DNA of 64,000 nucleotides from Janthinobacterium agaricidamnosum (GTDB lineage Bacteria > Pseudomonadota > Gammaproteobacteria > Burkholderiales > Burkholderiaceae_D), in assembly GCF_003667705.1 (NCBI RefSeq), contig NZ_CP033019.1, forward strand, positions 2,108,001-2,172,000, written 5' to 3'. The notes under the pieces were generated by a model. The model had not been told where the DNA came from. It made no database searches and saw only the letters and a program-made list of their open reading frames with translations. Positions 27,135-35,316 of the stretch are shown here, one piece after another (positions within the stretch are counted from its first letter, which is position 1; each line of letters begins with the position of its first letter). The position numbers and the translations under genes were made by a program.

Positions 27135-28049
27135 ATGACTACCTGGAATGTACGTATCGGCATCAACCCGATCTCGTGGATGAACGACGATTTACCCAGC
27201 CTGGGCGGCGAAACGCCGCTGGAAACGGCGCTGAAGGAAGGCGCCGAGATCGGCTATGTGGGTTTTGAACTGGGCAACAAGTTTCCCAAGGATGCCCCGT
27301 CTCTGAACGCCGTGCTGGGCAAATATGGCCTGGCGTGCGTCTCCGGCTGGTATTCGGGCCGCCTGGCGCACCGCTCGGTGGAAGAAGAGATCGCTTCTGT
27401 TGGCCCGCATTTACGTTTACTTGCCGACAGCGGCGCCACCGTCATGGTCTACGGCGAAGTGGCCGACGCCATCCAGGGCGAAGCGCGTCCCTTGTATAAA
27501 CGCCCGCGTTTCCAGTCCGCCCAGCAATGGCAGGACTACGCCGATAAACTCACGGCCTTTGCCGCCCACCTGCTGGCGCACGGCGTGCGCCTGGCCTACC
27601 ACCACCACATGGGCGCCTACGTGGAAACGCCGGCCGACGTGGACCAATTGATGGCCCTGACGGGGCCGGAAGTGGGCTTGTTGTTTGATACGGGTCATAT
27701 CACCTTTGCCGGCGGCGACGCGCTGGCGGTACTCAATAAACATATCGACAGGATTTGCCACGTGCATTGCAAGGACGTGCGCCCGAACGTGGTGAAACTG
27801 GCCCGCAATGGCCACTGGAGTTTTTTGCAGGCCGTCATCAATGGCGCCTTCAGCGTGCCGGGCGACGGCTGCATCGACTTCCCGGCCATTTTGACGCGGT
27901 TATATCTGCACGGCTATGCGGGCTGGCTGGTGGTGGAGGCGGAGCAAGACCCGGCCGTCGCGCCCAGCTACGCATACGCGAAGATGGGCCACGATTACCT
28001 GGCACGCCTGGTCGACGCCATCCCCCGCCTGGGTCGGGAGGCGGCATGA
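27135..28049 (+). CDS. iolE: Inosose dehydratase
   Basis: TIM-barrel enzyme of 304 residues, related to xylose isomerase / AP endonuclease family 2, which dehydrates scyllo-inosose to the trihydroxycyclohexanedione. INPISWMNDDLPSLGG at the N-terminus is highly characteristic of IolE. Likely metal ligands fall in MVYGEVAD, HHHMGAYVE, LLFDTGHI and VVEAEQD. It starts one base after the iolD stop, with AAGGAATTGA as ribosome-binding site, and overlaps iolB in an ATGA. Confidence 0.93.
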   Translation: MTTWNVRIGINPISWMNDDLPSLGGETPLETALKEGAEIGYVGFELGNKFPKDAPSLNAVLGKYGLACVSGWYSGRLAHRSVEEEIASVGPHLRLLADSGATVMVYGEVADAIQGEARPLYKRPRFQSAQQWQDYADKLTAFAAHLLAHGVRLAYHHHMGAYVETPADVDQLMALTGPEVGLLFDTGHITFAGGDALAVLNKHIDRICHVHCKDVRPNVVKLARNGHWSFLQAVINGAFSVPGDGCIDFPAILTRLYLHGYAGWLVVEAEQDPAVAPSYAYAKMGHDYLARLVDAIPRLGREAA

Positions 28050-28840
28050 GCCCGCTGCTGGTGAAAGCGGGGCAGGGACAGACCATCGTCGAGGTCACGC
28101 CCGCATCGGCCGGCTGGACGCACGTGGGCTTTGCCGCGCACAGGTTGCAAGCCGGCGAACACATCAGCCTGGAGACGGGCCGCCGCGAGCTGTGCCTCGT
28201 CGTGCTGACGGGCACGGTCACGGTGCGGGCGGGCGATCACGTCTGGGAAGCCATCGGCAAGCGCGCCAGCGTCTTCGAGGACGTCTCGCCCTATGCCGTG
28301 TATGTGCCGCTGGAAACCACGGTGCGTATCACGGCCGTGAGCGCCGCCGAGGTGGCCTTGTGCAGCGCCCCGGCCACGACGCACCGCCCGGCGCGCCTGA
28401 TCGAACCTTCCAGCATGACGCGTTCCGTGCGCGGCAAGGGTGCGAATACCCGCTATGTGTGCGACATCCTGCCGCAGACGGAAGCAGCGGACGGCTTGCT
28501 GGTGGTGGAAGTCGTCACGCCGTCCGGCCATTCGTCGAGCTATCCGCCCCATAAACACGACAGCGACAATATTCCAACCGAAAGCTCGCTGGAAGAAACG
28601 TATTATCACCGCCTCCATCCCGAGCAGGGCTTTGCCTACCAGCGCGTCTACACGGATGACCGCTCCATCGATGAAGCCATGGCCGTGGAAAACCACGACG
28701 TGGTGATGGTGCCGCGCGGCTACCACCCCGTGACCGTGCCGTATGGCTACGATGGCTATTACCTGAACGTGATGGCCGGCCCGAAACGCGTGTGGCATTT
28801 TAAAAACGACCCGGCCCATGACTGGCTGATGACGAAATAA
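28046..28840 (+). CDS. iolB: 5-deoxy-glucuronate isomerase
   Basis: Double cupin enzyme of 264 residues converting 5-deoxy-glucuronate to 5-dehydro-2-deoxygluconate. [12 protein letters not shown] and [19 protein letters not shown] supply the metal-binding His and Glu residues, and [20 protein letters not shown] is the conserved C-terminal cupin strand. The ATG at 28046 overlaps the iolE stop. It lies in catabolic order in the operon. Confidence 0.93.
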   Translation: MSPLLVKAGQGQTIVEVTPASAGWTHVGFAAHRLQAGEHISLETGRRELCLVVLTGTVTVRAGDHVWEAIGKRASVFEDVSPYAVYVPLETTVRITAVSAAEVALCSAPATTHRPARLIEPSSMTRSVRGKGANTRYVCDILPQTEAADGLLVVEVVTPSGHSSSYPPHKHDSDNIPTESSLEETYYHRLHPEQGFAYQRVYTDDRSIDEAMAVENHDVVMVPRGYHPVTVPYGYDGYYLNVMAGPKRVWHFKNDPAHDWLMTK

Positions 28841-28854
28841 CCAAGGACAAGACA

Positions 28855-30354
28855 ATGACGACCCCGATGATCGGCCACTTTATTGGTGGCAACCCGATGG
28901 CTTCGCGCACCGAGCGCACGAGCGACGTCTTCAATCCCGCCACCGGCGCCGTGACGGCCAAGGTGGCGCTGGCCACGCCTGCCGAACTGAACGCGGCCGT
29001 GGCTGCCGCCCATGCGGCGTTTCCCGCCTGGTCGCAGACCTCGCCGCTGCGCCGCGCCCGCGTCATGTTCAAGTTCAAGGAGTTGCTGGAAGAACATTCC
29101 GACCAGCTGGCGGCCCTGATCACGGCCGAGCACGGCAAGGTCTTCACGGATGCGAAAGGGGAAGTGACGCGCGGCATCGAAGTGGTGGAGTTTGCCTGCG
29201 GCATCCCGCAGATGATGAAGGGAGAATACTCGGAACAGGTGGCCGGCGGCATCGACGCCTGGTCGATCCGCCAGGCGCTCGGCGTCTGTGTCGGCATCAC
29301 GCCGTTCAACTTTCCCGTGATGGTGCCGATGTGGATGTTCCCGATGGCCATTGCCTGCGGCAACACGTTTGTATTAAAACCGTCGGAACGCGACCCGTCG
29401 GCCAGCCTGCTGCTGGCGCAGCTGCTGACGGACGCCGGCTTGCCCGACGGCGTCTTCAACGTCGTGCAGGGCGATAAAGAAGCCGTCGATGGCTTGCTGC
29501 ACCACCCGGACGTGCGCGCCGTCAGCTTCGTCGGTTCCACGCCGATCGCCGAGTATATCTATGCGACGGGCTGCGCGCAGGGCAAGCGCGTGCAGGCGCT
29601 CGGTGGCGCGAAAAACCACATGGTCGTCATGCCCGACGCGGACATTCCCCAGACGGTCGATGCCCTGATGGGCGCCGCGTTTGGTTCGGCCGGCGAGCGC
29701 TGCATGGCCATTTCCGTCGTCGTGGCGGTCGGCAATGTGGCGGACCAGTTGGTGGAAGCCCTGGTGCCGCGCATCGCGGCATTAAAGATCACGCAAGGCA
29801 TGGATCTGTCGGCCGAAATGGGGCCGGTCGTCACGCAGGTGCACAAGGAGAAGATCGCCGGCTATATCGCCACGGGGGTCAAGGAAGGCGCCAAGCTTAT
29901 CTGCGACGGGCGCGGTTTTGTCCTGCCAGGCCATGAGCAGGGCTTTTTCCTCGGCGGCAGCCTGTTCGACCACGTCACGCCCGAGATGACGATCTACAAG
30001 GAGGAAATCTTCGGGCCCGTCCTCTGCATCGTGCGCGTACCCGATTTCACGGCGGCGCTGGACCTGGTCAATGCGCATGAATACGGCAACGGCACGGCCA
30101 TCTACACGCGCGACGGCAACACGGCGCGCGAATACACGCACCGGGTGCAGGTCGGCATGGTCGGAGTCAACGTGCCGATCCCCGTGCCGATGGCCTTCCA
30201 CAGCTTCGGCGGCTGGAAGCGCAGCCTGTTCGGCGACCACCATGCGCACGGCCCCGAAGCGGTGCGTTTCTACACGAAGCAGAAGGCGGTGACGCAGCGC
30301 TGGCCGGCCTCGACGGCGGCCGGCGCGGAGTTTGCCATGCCGACCCTGAAGTAA
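28855..30354 (+). CDS. iolA: Methylmalonate-semialdehyde dehydrogenase (CoA-acylating)
   Basis: Aldehyde dehydrogenase family enzyme of 499 residues that makes acetyl-CoA from malonic semialdehyde, the last step of inositol breakdown. It is also known as MmsA in valine catabolism. The catalytic Cys is residue 283 in [26 protein letters not shown] and KEEIFGPVL are family landmarks, and the GERCMA form separates the CoA-acylating type from ordinary aldehyde dehydrogenases. It is the last gene of the rightward iol operon. Confidence 0.93.
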   Translation: MTTPMIGHFIGGNPMASRTERTSDVFNPATGAVTAKVALATPAELNAAVAAAHAAFPAWSQTSPLRRARVMFKFKELLEEHSDQLAALITAEHGKVFTDAKGEVTRGIEVVEFACGIPQMMKGEYSEQVAGGIDAWSIRQALGVCVGITPFNFPVMVPMWMFPMAIACGNTFVLKPSERDPSASLLLAQLLTDAGLPDGVFNVVQGDKEAVDGLLHHPDVRAVSFVGSTPIAEYIYATGCAQGKRVQALGGAKNHMVVMPDADIPQTVDALMGAAFGSAGERCMAISVVVAVGNVADQLVEALVPRIAALKITQGMDLSAEMGPVVTQVHKEKIAGYIATGVKEGAKLICDGRGFVLPGHEQGFFLGGSLFDHVTPEMTIYKEEIFGPVLCIVRVPDFTAALDLVNAHEYGNGTAIYTRDGNTAREYTHRVQVGMVGVNVPIPVPMAFHSFGGWKRSLFGDHHAHGPEAVRFYTKQKAVTQRWPASTAAGAEFAMPTLK

Positions 30355-30390
30355 TTCCGCTGTAAAACCGGCTGGTTCGCTTCTTGCTTA

Positions 30391-30418
30391 CTGCAATGGT
30401 TGTGTTTAGCCATTGCAG
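30391..30418 (+). promoter_or_regulatory. Stem-loop just upstream of nasT-like gene
   Basis: CTGCAATGG and CCATTGCAG form a perfect 9-bp stem with a 10-base loop, ending 9 bases before the next ATG. There is no T-run, so it is a poor terminator for iolA. Its position suggests a leader element over the ribosome-binding region of the ANTAR regulator gene, which also lacks a good Shine-Dalgarno sequence. Confidence 0.5.
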
Positions 30419-30427
30419 ATCGCTCCC

Positions 30428-31066
30428 ATGACGTCCAGCCGTACCCAGCCTTTGCGCATCGTCGTCGTCAACACTATTGTCGAGCACGGCGTGCACGAGA
30501 ATGCGGCCTTGGCTGCCCAAGTGCAGCGCGGCAATGCCTTGCGCATCGGCTTGCTGGAATCGGGCTACGACATCGTCGCCTCCCTGCCAGCCGACCTCTA
30601 CCTTCCTGAACGCATCGCCCAACTGCAGCCTGACCTCATCATCATTGACGCGGAATCGGATGCGCGCGACGTGCTCGAGCACATCGTCATCGCCACGCGC
30701 GACGAGCGCCGCCCCATCGTATTATTTACGGAAGACGGCGCCACGGCCAGCATCGACGCGGCCATGGCGGCCGGCGTCTCCGCCTACATCGTGGCCGGCT
30801 TGCATGCCGAGCGCATCTTGCCCGTGCTGAACGTGGCGCTCGCACGCTTTCGCCAGGAAGAAAAATTGCGCGCCGAATTGCTCGACACGCGGCACAAGCT
30901 GCTTGAGCGCAAGGTGATCGAACGGGCCAAGGGCCTGCTGATGACGCATCACGGCTTGACGGAAGACCAGGCTTACCAGCGCTTGCGCAGCATGGCCATG
31001 AACAAGAAACTCAAGCTGGCAGAGATTGCCCAGCGCATCCTCGACGTGGAGGACTTGTTGGGATGA
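30428..31066 (+). CDS. ANTAR-domain RNA-binding antiterminator (NasT-like)
   Basis: Cytoplasmic regulator of 212 residues. The N-terminal receiver-like domain (about 10-130) keeps the central Asp in LIIIDAES. It lacks the acidic pair at its first strand (IVVVNTI), and the usual Lys is absent (AYIVAGL), so it is probably not controlled by phosphorylation. The ANTAR domain (about 150-205, ERAKGLLMTHHGLTEDQAYQRL) binds paired RNA hairpins to prevent termination. NasT proteins are held inactive by NasS until nitrate arrives; the NasS-like gene follows. The ATG at 30428 was chosen over a TTG 15 bases upstream. Confidence 0.85.
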   Translation: MTSSRTQPLRIVVVNTIVEHGVHENAALAAQVQRGNALRIGLLESGYDIVASLPADLYLPERIAQLQPDLIIIDAESDARDVLEHIVIATRDERRPIVLFTEDGATASIDAAMAAGVSAYIVAGLHAERILPVLNVALARFRQEEKLRAELLDTRHKLLERKVIERAKGLLMTHHGLTEDQAYQRLRSMAMNKKLKLAEIAQRILDVEDLLG

Positions 31067-31223
31067 ATCGTCCATTTCCTGACACATGCTGGTGCAGCGC
31101 ACCATTGCGGTGCGTTTCCAGCCGCCATGAAGCGGGCAGGTACGGGCACGCTCCTTGCTGCTGGAAGGTGAGAGCCTTGCCCACGGTGGCACGGCAAAAC
31201 AGTATTTATCGGCAAGGAATGGT
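31067..31223 (+). promoter_or_regulatory. Structured spacer between nasT-like and nasS-like genes
   Basis: This 157-base spacer holds several hairpins: CGCACC-ATTGC-GGTGCG (31098-31114), AAGG-TGAGAG-CCTT (31165-31178, hexaloop) and TGCC-CACGGT-GGCA (31178-31191, hexaloop). ANTAR target RNAs are two stems with hexaloops carrying A at position 1 and G at position 4; none of these fits perfectly. It could be an autoregulatory leader, but the support is weak. Confidence 0.3.
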
Positions 31224-32402
31224 ATGACAGAGAAAATGGCAGACAGTGCCCAGGTGATGCGGACCCTGCAGCCGGAAAGACAGACGATACGCATCGGCTA
31301 CCTGCCGCTGACCGATTGCGCCTCGCTGGTGATGGCGTCGAAGCTGGGTCTCGATGAGAAATACGGCATCAAGATCGAACTGAGCCGCGAGATGTCGTGG
31401 GCCGGCGTGCGCGACAAACTGAACAGTGGAGAACTCGACGCGGCCCACGTGTTGTATGGTCTCGTATATGGCGTGCAGATGGGCATCGGCGGGCAGCAGC
31501 GCGACATGGCCGTGCTGATGAATCTCAATCACAGCGGTCAGGCTGTCACCGTGTCGGCGGCGCTGGCGCGCGAGGGCGCCCACGATGGTCCCACCCTGGC
31601 GCGGCATATGCGCGCCACGGCGCGGCCGTTTGCGTTCGCGCATACTTTTCCGACCGGTAACCACGCGATACTGCTGCAATACTGGCTGGCCGCGCATGGC
31701 ATCGATCCGCTGCGCGACGCGCGCGTGATGACGGTGCCGCCGTCGCAGATGGTGGCCGCCTTGCGCGCCGGCCAGATGGACGGCTTTTGCGCGGGCGAAC
31801 CGTGGGGCTACAAGGCCATCGTCGATGGCGTGGGCGTGACGGCAGCCGCCAGCGGCGCCATCTGGCCCGACCATCCGGGCAAGGTGCTGGGCACCAGCGC
31901 CGCGTTTGCGCAGCAGCATCCGAACAGCTGCCGCGCCCTCATCGCCGCCGTGCTCGAGGCGGGACGCTGGATCGATGCCAGCGATACCAACCGGCTGGCC
32001 ATGGCGGCCACTCTGGCCGAGCCCGCTTACCTGAACACGCCTCAGGAAACGCTGGCGCCGCGCATTCTCGGCCATTACCAGGATGGCCTGGGCAAGACCT
32101 GGGACGAGGCGCACGGTTTGAAGTTCTACGGCGATGGCGCCGTCAATTTCCCGTATCTGTCCGACGGCATGTGGTTCATGACCCAGCACCGGCGCTGGGG
32201 CTTGCTGCGCGATGAACCCGATTATCTGGCGGTGGCAAGGCAAGTCAACCGCATCGACCTGTACCGCCAGGCGGCGGAGATGACGGCCACGACCGTACCA
32301 AAAGCCCCCATGCGCAGCTCGACCCTGTGCGACGGCGTCGTGTGGGACGGCAGCGCGCCGGAAGCGTACGCGGCATCGTTTGCCATCGGCCATTTTTTCT
32401 GA
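31224..32402 (+). CDS. Cytoplasmic nitrate/nitrite sensor (NasS-like, NrtA/CmpA family)
   Basis: Homologue of nitrate ABC binding proteins, 392 residues, but with no signal peptide: after MTEKMADSAQVMRTLQPERQ it goes straight into TIRIGYLPLTDCASLVMA. AHTFPTGNHAILLQYWLAAHG and FCAGEPWGYKAI match the NrtA/NasS core. A cytoplasmic NrtA-like protein next to a NasT-like one is the NasS-NasT pair that releases NasT when nitrate or nitrite binds. The ATG at 31224 has AAGGA 5 bases upstream; the open frame before it lies in the structured spacer. Confidence 0.85.
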   Translation: MTEKMADSAQVMRTLQPERQTIRIGYLPLTDCASLVMASKLGLDEKYGIKIELSREMSWAGVRDKLNSGELDAAHVLYGLVYGVQMGIGGQQRDMAVLMNLNHSGQAVTVSAALAREGAHDGPTLARHMRATARPFAFAHTFPTGNHAILLQYWLAAHGIDPLRDARVMTVPPSQMVAALRAGQMDGFCAGEPWGYKAIVDGVGVTAAASGAIWPDHPGKVLGTSAAFAQQHPNSCRALIAAVLEAGRWIDASDTNRLAMAATLAEPAYLNTPQETLAPRILGHYQDGLGKTWDEAHGLKFYGDGAVNFPYLSDGMWFMTQHRRWGLLRDEPDYLAVARQVNRIDLYRQAAEMTATTVPKAPMRSSTLCDGVVWDGSAPEAYAASFAIGHFF

Positions 32403-32416
32403 CTGGAGAGTGCATC

Positions 32417-33181
32417 ATGGCGCAATGTGGAAGTGTGACACTGGTCGGCGCCGGTCCCGGCGACCCGGACCTGTTGACGATCAAGGCAGTAAAGGCCATC
32501 GCGCGGGCAGACGTGGTGCTGATCGACGACCTCGTCAATCCGGCCGTCCTTGCCCATGCGGCACAAGGCGTGCGCGTGGTCGAGGTGGGCAAGCGGGGCG
32601 GCTGCGCCTCCACGCCGCAAGCGTTCATCGAACGGCTGATGCTGGCCGAAGCGCGCGCCGGCCTGCACGTGGTGCGGCTGAAAGGGGGCGACCCCTATCT
32701 GTTCGGGCGCGGCGGCGAAGAGCGCGCTTATTTGCGCAGGCACGGCGTGGCCGTCGAGGTGATCCCCGGCATCAGCAGCGGCCTGGCCGCGCCGTCCGGC
32801 ATCGGTGTGCCGCTCACGCATCGCGCCTGGAGCCAGGGCGCCATCTTCGTCACGGGCCACGGCAAGGATAGCGCCTCGGAGCCGAACTGGGCGGCCCTGG
32901 CGCAGAGCAAGCTCACCCTCGTCATCTACATGGGTGTGGCCAGGGTGACGGCCATCCAGGCCGGCTTGCTGGCCGGCGGCATGGCGCCCGGCACGCCCGT
33001 GGCCGTGGTGCAATCGGCCAGCCTGCCGGCCCAGCGCCAGTTGCTGAGCACTTTGCAGGAGCTGCCCGACGACCTGCAGGCCAGCGGCCTGGGCAGCCCC
33101 AGCATCATCGTCGTGGGCGATGTGGTGCGCTGCGCCGATGCCTGGGATGAGCATGGTGCCTTGCACGCCGCCTGCGTCTGA
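32417..33181 (+). CDS. cobA: Uroporphyrinogen-III C-methyltransferase
   Basis: SAM-dependent enzyme of 254 residues that makes precorrin-2 for siroheme, the cofactor of nitrite and sulfite reductases. VTLVGAGPGDPDLLT (about 8-22) and RLKGGDPYLFGRGGEE (about 90-105) are the two diagnostic motifs of the single-domain enzyme; there is no CysG dehydrogenase/chelatase part. GGAG precedes the ATG. It is 14 bases after the nasS-like gene, consistent with nitrate assimilation, although no reductase genes are nearby. Confidence 0.92.
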   Translation: MAQCGSVTLVGAGPGDPDLLTIKAVKAIARADVVLIDDLVNPAVLAHAAQGVRVVEVGKRGGCASTPQAFIERLMLAEARAGLHVVRLKGGDPYLFGRGGEERAYLRRHGVAVEVIPGISSGLAAPSGIGVPLTHRAWSQGAIFVTGHGKDSASEPNWAALAQSKLTLVIYMGVARVTAIQAGLLAGGMAPGTPVAVVQSASLPAQRQLLSTLQELPDDLQASGLGSPSIIVVGDVVRCADAWDEHGALHAACV

Positions 33182-33193
33182 GCCTGTCCGCGC

Positions 33194-34174
33194 CTAGCGG
33201 ATCGGCAGGGCCACGGGACGGATGGGCGCCGCGTCGCCGCCACGGAATTTCAACGAGGCGCCGATGAAGGCGAACTGGTACACCTTGTCGCGCGACAGCG
33301 CTTCCAGGTCGACCAGTTCCAGGATGGGCGTGCCCTGCTGCGCCAGCAGATAGGTGTGCACGGGCAGGTAATTGTTCGCCACTTCGGACGGAAACGCCTC
33401 GAAACTGAGGTTGTCCGCGCCCACCACCATGGCGCCGCCATCTTCCACGAGGAATTTCGCCGCATCGAGCGACAGGCCCGGCGGATTGGCCATGTAGGTG
33501 TGCGCCTGCTCATAATGCTGCATGCGGCCCGTGCGTATCAGCACCACGTCGCCCTTTTCCAGCGTGACCTTCTGTTGCGCCAGCGCCGCGCGCAAGTCTT
33601 GCCGCGTCACCCGGTAATTATCGGGCAGTTGTTTGAGACCCTTGGCCACGGCCACGTCGATCAGCACGCCGCGCGCCACGATCGGCGGCAATTTCTCCGC
33701 GCCCGTCACGGTCCAGCCCCGGTCGCCCAGGTATTGTTCCTCCGTAAAGCCATTCCAGATCTTGCCGTTCAGGCCGAAGTGGTTCAGGGCGTCGATATGC
33801 GTGCCCATGTGCGCATACATGGACACGGCCGAGCCCGTGTAGCTGACGTGGCGGTTCATCTGTTCGCCCACCTGCATGGAATCGGCCACCACGTTGCCTT
33901 TCGGCGTGTGCGTCATCCACATCTGGTAGGGCGGGTCGCCGGCCGCCTGCCAGCTGGGCATGCCGATATAGAAATCGACGGCCAGATCATAGCTCTTGCC
34001 GCCGTCGATGCGCGCCAGGATGGCGGCACGCGAGGCCGGCGTCATCAGGTTCAGGCGGCCGATCTCGTCTTTCGGGCCCCAGGGGCTGATGCCCACTTCG
34101 GGCAGGGCGGCCTGCACTGTCCCTCCGAGCAGGGCCAGCAGCAGGGCAGTCAGGGTGGCGGATGGTTTGAACAT
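33194..34174 (-). CDS. Exported cyclase-family protein (kynurenine formamidase-like fold)
   Basis: Putative metal-dependent hydrolase of 326 residues. A signal peptide ends near TVQA (residue about 22). HMGTHIDALNHF matches the HxGTHxDxxxH metal-binding motif of the cyclase family, which includes bacterial kynurenine formamidase and several lactone or amide hydrolases. The usual cytoplasmic members are near 200-270 residues, so this is a longer periplasmic relative. AAGGAG lies 7 bases before the ATG at 34174. It is divergent from a LysR gene that probably controls it. The substrate is unknown. Confidence 0.78.
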   Translation of the reverse strand: MFKPSATLTALLLALLGGTVQAALPEVGISPWGPKDEIGRLNLMTPASRAAILARIDGGKSYDLAVDFYIGMPSWQAAGDPPYQMWMTHTPKGNVVADSMQVGEQMNRHVSYTGSAVSMYAHMGTHIDALNHFGLNGKIWNGFTEEQYLGDRGWTVTGAEKLPPIVARGVLIDVAVAKGLKQLPDNYRVTRQDLRAALAQQKVTLEKGDVVLIRTGRMQHYEQAHTYMANPPGLSLDAAKFLVEDGGAMVVGADNLSFEAFPSEVANNYLPVHTYLLAQQGTPILELVDLEALSRDKVYQFAFIGASLKFRGGDAAPIRPVALPIR

Positions 34175-34217
34175 GGGGTACTCCTTGTGTGACATGAATA
34201 AAGAAGCCGCCATCATA

Positions 34218-34235
34218 TTGTTTTTCATTTCAATG
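34218..34235. promoter_or_regulatory. Candidate LysR-type box between cyclase and LysR genes
   Basis: ATTG-N10-CAAT forms an interrupted dyad within the 105-base AT-rich divergent promoter region. LysR-type regulators usually bind such dyads in the intergenic space shared with their target, so this is the likely site for the regulator at 34280-35173. Confidence 0.4.
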
Positions 34236-34279
34236 ATAATCAGCGATAAAATAATAAGATATTCAACTGTAGGGAAATA

Positions 34280-35173
34280 ATGATGGATGTCCTGGCGCAC
34301 ATGCGCGTGTTTCGCAAGGTGGTCGAGCGCGACAGCTTCAGCAAGGCGGCGCTGGATTTGAATCAGTCGGCGGCGGCCATCAGCAAGCAGGTGCGCCAGC
34401 TCGAAGCGCGCCTGGGCACACTGCTGCTGGTGCGCACGACGCGGCGCATGAGCTTGTCGGACGGCGGGCGTGCCTACTATCTCGAATGCTGCCGCCTGCT
34501 CGACGAGGTCGATGCGCTGGAACTGGCCACGCGCGGCTGTACCGGCAAGGTGGCGGGGCGGCTGCGCGTGAATGCGCCGCTGTCGTTCGGCCTGAAGGTG
34601 CTGTCGCCCTTGCTGCCGGACTTCATGGCCCGTTATCCGGACGTCAAGATCGAGATGACCCTGGATGACCGCCTGCGCGACGTGGTGGGCGAGGGCTATG
34701 ACGTGTCGCTGCGCATCCGCGCCGCGCTGGCCGATTCGTCCCTGGTGGCGCGCCGCCTGGGCGACGTCGAGCAGATGATTTGCGCAGCGCCGGCCTACCT
34801 GGCGCGGCGCGGCACGCCGCGCCAGGCGCAGGACTTGCACGGCCACGACTGCCTCGCTTACCGCCTGGCCGACAGTCCCGGCGTCTGGCAGCTGGCCGGC
34901 CCGGAGGGGCCGAGCAGCATCGTGCTGCCCGTGCGCTTTTCCGCCGACAGCAGCCTGCTGCTGGCCGATATGCTGGTGGCGGGCATCGGTGTGGGGGCGC
35001 TGCCGTCGTTCGTCGCCGCGCCGCTGCTGGCCAGCGGCGCCCTGGTGCGCGTGCTGTCGTCGCACGGCATGGCCAGGCGCGGCGTGTATGCCTTGACGCC
35101 CGACGGACGCCACGTGCAGGAAAAGGTGCGCGCCTTTTGCGACTTCCTGGCCGGGGCGCTGCAGGGGGGCTAG
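34280..35173 (+). CDS. LysR-family transcription regulator
   Basis: DNA-binding regulator of 297 residues. A winged helix-turn-helix at 1-60 (FRKVVERDSFSKAALDLNQSAAAISKQVRQLEARLG, read in two parts) is followed by a LysR substrate domain from about 90 (GRLRVNAPLSFGLKVL). AGGG lies just upstream; two ATG codons in tandem (34280 and 34283) could each start it. It most resembles the CrgA/DmlR-like branch and is divergent from the cyclase-family gene. Confidence 0.88.
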   Translation: MMDVLAHMRVFRKVVERDSFSKAALDLNQSAAAISKQVRQLEARLGTLLLVRTTRRMSLSDGGRAYYLECCRLLDEVDALELATRGCTGKVAGRLRVNAPLSFGLKVLSPLLPDFMARYPDVKIEMTLDDRLRDVVGEGYDVSLRIRAALADSSLVARRLGDVEQMICAAPAYLARRGTPRQAQDLHGHDCLAYRLADSPGVWQLAGPEGPSSIVLPVRFSADSSLLLADMLVAGIGVGALPSFVAAPLLASGALVRVLSSHGMARRGVYALTPDGRHVQEKVRAFCDFLAGALQGG

Positions 35174-35316
35174 GCACCCGGTGTTTTCCAGTGCAACCAT
35201 CCTGCGCGCTTTTTTTCTTGCGCAAGCGCGTCGGGCATGAGCTTTGATAGTATCCTCGTACTTGCTGGGCGGCCGGAGCGCCGCACATTCGAGGAAACCG
35301 GAATAAGCGATCGACA

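Noticed and set aside
30391..30418. Terminator for the iol operon.
   Set aside because: The stem is perfect but the loop is long and no T-run follows; its closeness to the next start codon fits a leader hairpin better.
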